A DNA stretch of 64,000 nt from Ktedonosporobacter rubrisoli (GTDB lineage: Bacteria; Chloroflexota; Ktedonobacteria; Ktedonobacterales; Ktedonobacteraceae), in contig NZ_CP035758.1 of assembly GCF_004208415.1 (NCBI RefSeq), positions 10,354,001 through 10,418,000 of the forward strand. Direction: 5' to 3'. The translations under genes and the position numbers were made by a program. The notes beneath the pieces are model-generated. The model was given only the letters and a program-made list of their open reading frames with translations. It searched no databases and had not been told where the DNA came from. The first letter of the stretch is position 1. Each line of letters starts with the position of its first letter. This document shows positions 59,315-64,000 of the stretch, piece after piece.

Positions 59315-60619
59315 TCAGGCAAGCTTTGTCGCTGCTGAGAGCGCATGATCGAGATCCCAGAGAATATCCTCGATGTTCTCAATGCCTATCGAGAGACGAA
59401 TAAGGTCGGGTGTAACGCCGCCGGCGAGCTGATCCTCTTCCGAGAGCTGCTGATGGGTTGTGCTGGCCGGATGAATGATCAGGCTGCGTGCATCGCCAAC
59501 ATTGGCCAGGTGGGCGAAGAGCCGCACGTTGTTAATAACCGCTTTGCCTGCCTCATAGCCACCTTTAACGCCGAAGGTGAAGATAGCGCCAGCTCCATGC
59601 GGCAAATAACGTTGAGCCAGCTGGTGTGAGGGGTCCTGGGCCAGCCCTGGGTAGCGCACCCAGCTCACGGCGGGATGCTCTTGTAAGAATTGGGCTACGC
59701 GTAAGGCGTTCTGGCAGTGCCGCTCCATCCGCAACGAGAGCGTTTCCAGTCCCTGAAGCAGGAGAAAGGAATTAAAGGGGCTGATACAGCTGCCTGTATC
59801 GCGTACGGTCTCGCAGCGTGCCTTCATGACGAAGGCAAAATCGCCGAATGTTTCATAAAAGCGCACGCCATGATAGCCAGGGGAGGGATCGACGATATGC
59901 GCGAATTTGCCGTTATCCCAGGGAAATTTGCCGGATTCAATGATGACGCCGGCGATGCTGGTGCCATGGCCGCCAATAAATTTGGTGGCAGAATGCACTA
60001 CGATATCGGCGCCATGCTCGAATGGACGACAGAGATAAGGCGTGGCAAATGTGTTATCGATGACGAGTGGTACACCGGCTTCGTGCGCAATGTTCGCTAC
60101 TGCATGGATATCGAGCACATCCCCGCGTGGGTTGCCAATAGTTTCTCCATAGAGCGCCCGTGTGCGCGGCGTGATAGCCCGGCGGTAATTCTCAGGATCG
60201 GTGCTATCGACGAATATCGTATTAATGCCCCAGGTGCGCAGGGTGAGATCGAACTGGGTATGTGTACCTCCGTAGAGACTGCTAGAAGCTACGATCTCGT
60301 CGCCCGGCCGTAAAAGCGTCATCATTGTGGCCATCTGAGCCGCCATACCTGAGGCCGTGGCCAGCGCGCCAGTCCCACCTTCGAGGGAGGCAACCCTTTC
60401 TTCGAAGGCGGCCGTTGTAGGGTTCATAATGCGCGTGTAGATATTTCCGAAGCGTTGTAAGGCAAACAGATGTGCGGCATGGTCTGTATCGTCAAATATA
60501 TACGAGGTTGTCTGGTAAATTGGGACCGCTTGAGCGCCGGTGGCGGGATCGGGCCGCTGACCTGCATGAACTGCTAGCGTGTCAAAGCCAAAAACATGAT
60601 CGCTATCAATCTCTGGCAT
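59315..60619 (-). CDS. metY: O-acetylhomoserine aminocarboxypropyltransferase (sulfhydrylase)
   Basis: The protein has 434 residues. FDTLAVHAGQRPDPATGAQA, PIYQTTSYIF, RIMNPTTAAFEERVASLEGG, the PLP-lysine segment SATKFIGGHG and HPASTTHQQLSEE are the signatures of Cys/Met-metabolism PLP enzymes of the MetY branch. It makes homocysteine from O-acetylhomoserine and sulphide. Length (about 430) favours MetY over MetB/MetC (about 380-400). It is a single gene; no SAM-I or T-box-like leader was noticed upstream. Confidence 0.93.
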   Translation of the reverse strand: MPEIDSDHVFGFDTLAVHAGQRPDPATGAQAVPIYQTTSYIFDDTDHAAHLFALQRFGNIYTRIMNPTTAAFEERVASLEGGTGALATASGMAAQMATMMTLLRPGDEIVASSSLYGGTHTQFDLTLRTWGINTIFVDSTDPENYRRAITPRTRALYGETIGNPRGDVLDIHAVANIAHEAGVPLVIDNTFATPYLCRPFEHGADIVVHSATKFIGGHGTSIAGVIIESGKFPWDNGKFAHIVDPSPGYHGVRFYETFGDFAFVMKARCETVRDTGSCISPFNSFLLLQGLETLSLRMERHCQNALRVAQFLQEHPAVSWVRYPGLAQDPSHQLAQRYLPHGAGAIFTFGVKGGYEAGKAVINNVRLFAHLANVGDARSLIIHPASTTHQQLSEEDQLAGGVTPDLIRLSIGIENIEDILWDLDHALSAATKLA

Positions 60620-60938
60620 GTATATTTGCTCCTCTCCAGGTTAGCTATTCTCTGGCAGCCTTATCTACAACATCCTATCACATTTCCTGAGGTGCTCTGA
60701 ACCCGGCTCGCATGGCAAATCTCTTATAAACACAGATGGGCTCGCTACCGGTTATGAGCTAGATTTTCATGTGCTCAGTTACGGCCGAATAGAATGCAAG
60801 ATATATTATGTCTAGTAATAGGCGTAAATGATTTGTAATACGTAGCGATAGGATTGCATGGGGATTTAATGCATGATATAGTAATCTGCGAGCACTACTA
60901 GCTTTTAATAGAGCCAGGCTAAAAGGAGGTCGCTGTAG
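60620..60938. other. Intergenic stretch before the small HTH gene
   Basis: AT-rich sequence of about 320 bp that presumably holds divergent promoters of metY and the small HTH gene. Nothing else is seen. Confidence 0.4.
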
Positions 60939-61163
60939 GTGGCAGATAAAGATGTTGTGTACGAGTTCGTAAAGCTCTTAGAGAATATGCCCGCCAGTAT
61001 ATCCGAACTGGCTCGTTTATCAGATGTGCATGAACGGTCAATTATGCGAATGAGAAGTGGAAATAGAGTACAGCGTAGCACAGCGAATAAGGTTCTTCGA
61101 GGCCTATCGCGTTTATATAGCCAGACATTTACACTTGACAATGTAAGCGGCATTAACATTTGA
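60939..61163 (+). CDS. Small helix-turn-helix protein, 74 residues
   Basis: GTG at 60939 follows AAAGGAGGTCGCTGTAG, a near-perfect ribosome site. The protein contains ISELARLSDVHERSIMRMRS then NRVQRSTANKVLRGLSRLYS, a Cro/C1-type HTH in which the recognition helix carries Arg. It has no other domain. It is likely a small DNA-binding regulator, perhaps of a mobile element, and is followed by an excisionase-like HTH gene. Confidence 0.7.
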   Translation: MADKDVVYEFVKLLENMPASISELARLSDVHERSIMRMRSGNRVQRSTANKVLRGLSRLYSQTFTLDNVSGINI

Positions 61164-61231
61164 CTCTTTTCAAGAGTAGCATCTTATTGGAAAAGTAGTA
61201 GCGATGAATGTAATGGGGCACTTATAAGCAT

Positions 61232-61444
61232 ATGCCGATCATCATTGAAAATGAAGAATACTATACCGTTGAAGAAGCTTGCAATTTTCTCGGCGGTATT
61301 ACGCGTGATACGCTGCGTAGGAGAGCAACAGCGTATGGAATAAAGAAATATACGAGGGGAGTTACGAGGAGGATCTACTATCGCAAGTCTGATCTGGATA
61401 CACTTAATCGCCCACGTCTTATGAATGATAGCGATGATCAGTAA
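61232..61444 (+). CDS. Excisionase/MerR-like helix-turn-helix protein, 70 residues
   Basis: The protein reads YYTVEEACNFLGGITRDTLR, then TRGVTRRIYYRKSDLDTLNR: this is the HTH_17/excisionase fold with the terminal D-L-D helix. It is 70 residues long and stands 68 bp after the small HTH gene. Such proteins bend DNA for site-specific recombination or regulate genes. No integrase is in the window. A ribosome site is weak, but the coding frame is well supported by the fold. Confidence 0.75.
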   Translation: MPIIIENEEYYTVEEACNFLGGITRDTLRRRATAYGIKKYTRGVTRRIYYRKSDLDTLNRPRLMNDSDDQ

Positions 61445-61698
61445 ACGGTATTAATGTCTAGATTTTTTAAGAGCTTAGTCTGATTTTCAATAACTATTTG
61501 CTCAGGTAAGGGAGCTTGTGGACAACATTGCTCCGAGAAATGTGGAGGGCGATAACATATCGCTCCCTTGCTCCAGAGGGGCTGATCCGCATAAGAACTG
61601 CTAAATATGTGGTGTGGGCGCCATAATATGCTTGCTACGAGCGCATTGTCGATCCTATGCAAAGCAGAGTGGGGCCGATTTAGCACTGGCCCATAGCG

Positions 61699-62913
61699 TC
61701 AGGATAATTGTGCCGGAGATGAGAAGAAATCGCGTAGCACCAGGCAGCCAGCGCCGCGCGCCCAATTGAGCCTGGTCGGATTATGCTCAATGATCATCTC
61801 TAGGTTGCTCCCCATTTGTGAAAAAAGATGTTCCTGCATCGCCGTTTTCATCGAGTCTTGGATCAAGTTGACCCAGTGACCCTCGCCACCATTAATAATG
61901 ATACATTCGGGATTAAAGAGATTCACCAGAACTGCCAGCCCGATGCCCAGGCGAACTCCCGTTTCCTCAAACGTTTTACAGGCCCTGGCGTCACCGCTCT
62001 GAGCACGCTCGTAGACCTCGTGAATCGTGGCTGCGTTGACTTCGCCAGCTTTTACAGAGGCCGGTTCGTTGCAGAGCTCCAGATAGGTGTTATAGATCCC
62101 ATGGTCGGCGATATAGGCCTCAAAGCATCCCCTGTTACCACATTCGCAGAGCCTCCCATTGACGTCAAAAGGAATATGCCCAAACTCGGCACCAAGCCCC
62201 TGGCCGCCGCGAAATGGCTCGTCGCGTATCACTGATGCCATGCCCAGACCACGGCCGAGCGAGACAAGCAGAAAGTTATGGTATTTTTGCCCATTGCCGT
62301 AGAGCTTCTCGTAGCTGGCGAAGCAATTAACCTCATTATCGACAAACACAGGCATGTTCAAGCTGCCCATTAAAGGGAAGCTTAGCTCAAGATTGTGCCA
62401 GTTGAGCTGCCAGTTATCCACGCTGACGCCGGTATGGGGATTGACCGAACCCGAAAGGCCGCAACCTAAGCCAAGGATCTTTTCTCGTGGGATGGGGAGA
62501 TGGGAGATAAAGGCTTCAACACCAGAGGCGATACTCTCGACAGCGTGCGAGGCATTATCGCGCAACGGAGCCGACCAGATCTCTTTATAAATAATGTTGC
62601 CGTGCAGATTCAAAAGCGCTGCCGTTATCTTGTTTTCCCAGAGATCTATGCCAATGACATAACCACCTTCGGGATGAATCTCTAAGAGTCCCGCTTTGCG
62701 TCCCCCCGTCGATTCGGCGACCCCGGTTTCCACGACCAATTGTTGTTCGATGAGCACTGTAGTAATTCCTACAATTGTGCCCATACTCAATCCTGAGAGT
62801 TTCTTGAGCTGTGTACGAGCTACAGGAGCGTGGGTACGAATGAGATTGAGTAACGTATTCTGGTTAATTTCCCGCATCATCTTACGGTCCATAGGTTGCG
62901 ATCTTTGGTGCAT
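61699..62913 (-). CDS. ROK-family transcriptional regulator
   Basis: ATG at 62913 follows GGGGATAAAGC; the frame's 62946 start has no ribosome site. The 404-residue protein starts with a winged helix: REINQNTLLNLIRTHAPVAR then LKKLSGLSMGTIVGITTVLI. The ROK sugar-kinase-like domain follows: GLGLGCGLSGSVN, the ROK signature FVDNEVNCFASYEK, EFGHIPFDVNGRLCECGNRG with its zinc-binding Cys residues, and CIIINGGEGHWV. These repressors bind a sugar or sugar phosphate. It is divergent from a sugar-binding lipoprotein, whose operon is probably its target. Confidence 0.92.
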   Translation of the reverse strand: MHQRSQPMDRKMMREINQNTLLNLIRTHAPVARTQLKKLSGLSMGTIVGITTVLIEQQLVVETGVAESTGGRKAGLLEIHPEGGYVIGIDLWENKITAALLNLHGNIIYKEIWSAPLRDNASHAVESIASGVEAFISHLPIPREKILGLGCGLSGSVNPHTGVSVDNWQLNWHNLELSFPLMGSLNMPVFVDNEVNCFASYEKLYGNGQKYHNFLLVSLGRGLGMASVIRDEPFRGGQGLGAEFGHIPFDVNGRLCECGNRGCFEAYIADHGIYNTYLELCNEPASVKAGEVNAATIHEVYERAQSGDARACKTFEETGVRLGIGLAVLVNLFNPECIIINGGEGHWVNLIQDSMKTAMQEHLFSQMGSNLEMIIEHNPTRLNWARGAGCLVLRDFFSSPAQLS

Positions 62914-62965
62914 AGTAGCTTTATCCCCATAGAAAATTATGTCCATCGCGGAGAAACTTTAATCA

Positions 62966-62994
62966 TTGACAAAAGTTAGTATAGATGGTATGCT
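62966..62994 (+). promoter_or_regulatory. Strong housekeeping-type promoter toward the sugar-binding gene
   Basis: TTGACA (62966-62971) and TATGCT (62989-62994) are spaced exactly 17 bp apart in the ROK/binding-protein intergenic region (62914-63400). The leader would be about 400 nt. Dyads such as CTCAT-CAAA-ATGAG (63121-63134) and AGTACGTACT (63164-63173) lie downstream and could be operators. A promoter nearer the gene is not excluded. Confidence 0.55.
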
Positions 62995-63400
62995 TGGTTT
63001 TGGCAAGTAGGAAGCTAAAAATACACGTATCAGGTAGGATATTTTGCCAGAGGATACCAGCGTTTTGAGCTGAGATTGTCTATCCAGATTGCAATCCTAT
63101 TTATTGAGCGATGTGAACTCCTCATCAAAATGAGGTATATACAAAATCCGCCACCTGAATGAGAGTACGTACTTCCTACCTCCAGGCTGCTCTTCTCCTA
63201 TTTAAGGAAGAGAGCCATTGGTTACTTCTCTCGCTGAGAGCAACGGTGCTACTCAATCGGCTTGTCTGCGCCCTTATATTACATGGTTATCTTGTGATTA
63301 TTGGCTGTAATGCCCTTTTACGTAACTGACGGGTCTTTATTTCCTTTTCAACGTACAGAGTATGGTACTGAGATGTACTACAGGACAAGGAGAACAGAAC

Positions 63401-64000
63401 ATGGCTCAGGACCTTCGTTTCCCTTCTTTCCTCTCGCGCCGGCGTTTTCTTCAATACGCTGGAACTGCAGCTCTTGGCGGCTCTTTCCTTTCTGCCTGTG
63501 CCGGAACAGGTGGCGGAAGTAGCAGTAGCAGCAGCAACAACAGCAGTCTTCCCACCCTCAATCAATGGTATCATCAGTATGGCGAGCAAGGAACGCACGA
63601 GGCAGTGTTGCGCTATGCCAAGCAATATACCAAGGCGAATGTAAAAGTGAGCTGGGTACCTGGCACTGGCAATGAATATCCCGACAAGGTACGTGCCGCC
63701 CTCCTCGGCTCCAATGCCCCTGACGTCTTCGAGCTTCCCGGCCCTACAGTTGACCAGGTGAAGGCTGGCCTGATCGAGCCTCTTGACGACATTATTGCTG
63801 ATGTTAAGGATGATTTCAACCCTGTAGCCCTCAGACCTCTCACGATCAATGGAAAAGTCTATGCGATCAAGATGATCAATGACCTGACCTTTGTTTACTA
63901 TCGCAAGAGCCTCTTTGACAAGGCTGGCTTGCAGCCACCCAAGACGGTTGATGATTTGATCAACGCGGCAAAGAAACTTACGACGAAGGATATGAAGGGC
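63401..64000 (+). CDS. Extracellular sugar-binding lipoprotein of an ABC importer, 5' part, cut by window edge
   Basis: ATG at 63401 follows AAGGAGAACAGAAC; the frame is open to the window end with 200 codons seen. The signal has SRRRFLQYAG, a twin-arginine-like motif, then LGGSFLSACAGTG with a lipobox (LSAC). A Ser-rich linker and an SBP_bac_1 domain follow: YGEQGTHEAVLRYAKQY, APDVFELPGPTVDQV and YYRKSLFDKAGLQPPKTVDD. This family takes up oligosaccharides. It lies divergent from the ROK regulator, its likely controller. Permease genes should follow outside the window. Confidence 0.9.
   Translation, partial: MAQDLRFPSFLSRRRFLQYAGTAALGGSFLSACAGTGGGSSSSSSNNSSLPTLNQWYHQYGEQGTHEAVLRYAKQYTKANVKVSWVPGTGNEYPDKVRAALLGSNAPDVFELPGPTVDQVKAGLIEPLDDIIADVKDDFNPVALRPLTINGKVYAIKMINDLTFVYYRKSLFDKAGLQPPKTVDDLINAAKKLTTKDMKG

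Noticed and set aside
61438..61686. 82-codon minus-strand frame between the excisionase-like and ROK genes
   Set aside because: It has no ribosome site or recognisable motif and overlaps the small HTH gene end.

Overview
The window looks like chromosomal DNA of a Gram-positive-like, soil-type Chloroflexota, most likely class Ktedonobacteria. This is inferred from gene content and not from a marker gene. The hints are a LanB/LanC locus, a giant MalT-like LuxR regulator, a PucR regulator, kinesin-light-chain-type TPR remnants, an F420-type oxidoreductase, PAS and histidine kinase proteins with coiled-coil linkers, GTG and TTG starts, several decayed transposases, and moderate G+C.

Layout. 1-7026: a class I lanthipeptide locus with LanB (cut by the window edge) and LanC on the minus strand, and a short precursor plus a heterodimeric ABC exporter on the plus strand. 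7.1-12.9 kb: an accessory stretch with a methyltransferase/MarR divergent pair over nested palindromes, two abutting insertion-sequence remnants, a membrane-anchored PhnD-like protein, and a second, orphan, cysteine-rich lanthipeptide precursor with the same leader motif, flanked by inverted repeats. 12.9-18.9 kb: a beta-lactamase-fold hydrolase, an alpha/beta hydrolase, a truncated transposase, a phenylacetate-CoA-ligase-like enzyme, a cytochrome P450 fragment and a TetR regulator. 19.3-28.5 kb: a coiled-coil protein of unknown role, a 36-bp perfect palindrome, and a minus-strand run of LuxR regulator, small protein, FAD oxidoreductase, MFS exporter and NmrA-like reductase.

28.7-39.8 kb is more housekeeping-like: a TPR remnant, a zinc-ribbon protein, a selenocysteine tRNA, a HAD phosphatase, PaaK, MiaB, a TPR protein, a 37-residue basic protein, PucR, TsaC/Sua5, an esterase and a Nudix hydrolase. 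39.9-48.5 kb is a sugar-uptake block on the minus strand: a LevR-type sigma-54 activator, a sigma-54 promoter, PTS EIIB and EIIC, then a XylFGH-type ABC importer with three strong hairpins between the binding protein and the ATPase.

48.8-57.2 kb holds an LLM oxidoreductase, a phosphopantetheinyl transferase, an H-NOX haem sensor that appears fused to a winged-helix domain, and, across a divergent gap, a three-PAS protein, a histidine kinase and a receiver-kinase hybrid. An Hsp20-like protein follows. 57.6-59.2 kb is a fluoride-response operon (promoter, structured leader, fluoride riboswitch, terminator, DUF190, crcB, crcB). 59.3-64 kb contains MetY, two tiny HTH proteins, a ROK regulator and the start of a sugar-binding lipoprotein.

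The observations most worth following are the H-NOX to winged-helix fusion beside a PAS/kinase cluster, the split lanthipeptide system with two leader-matched precursors and an unusual LanC zinc site, the sigma-54/LevR PTS switch, the tRNA-Sec, and the near-identical tandem PAS repeats.
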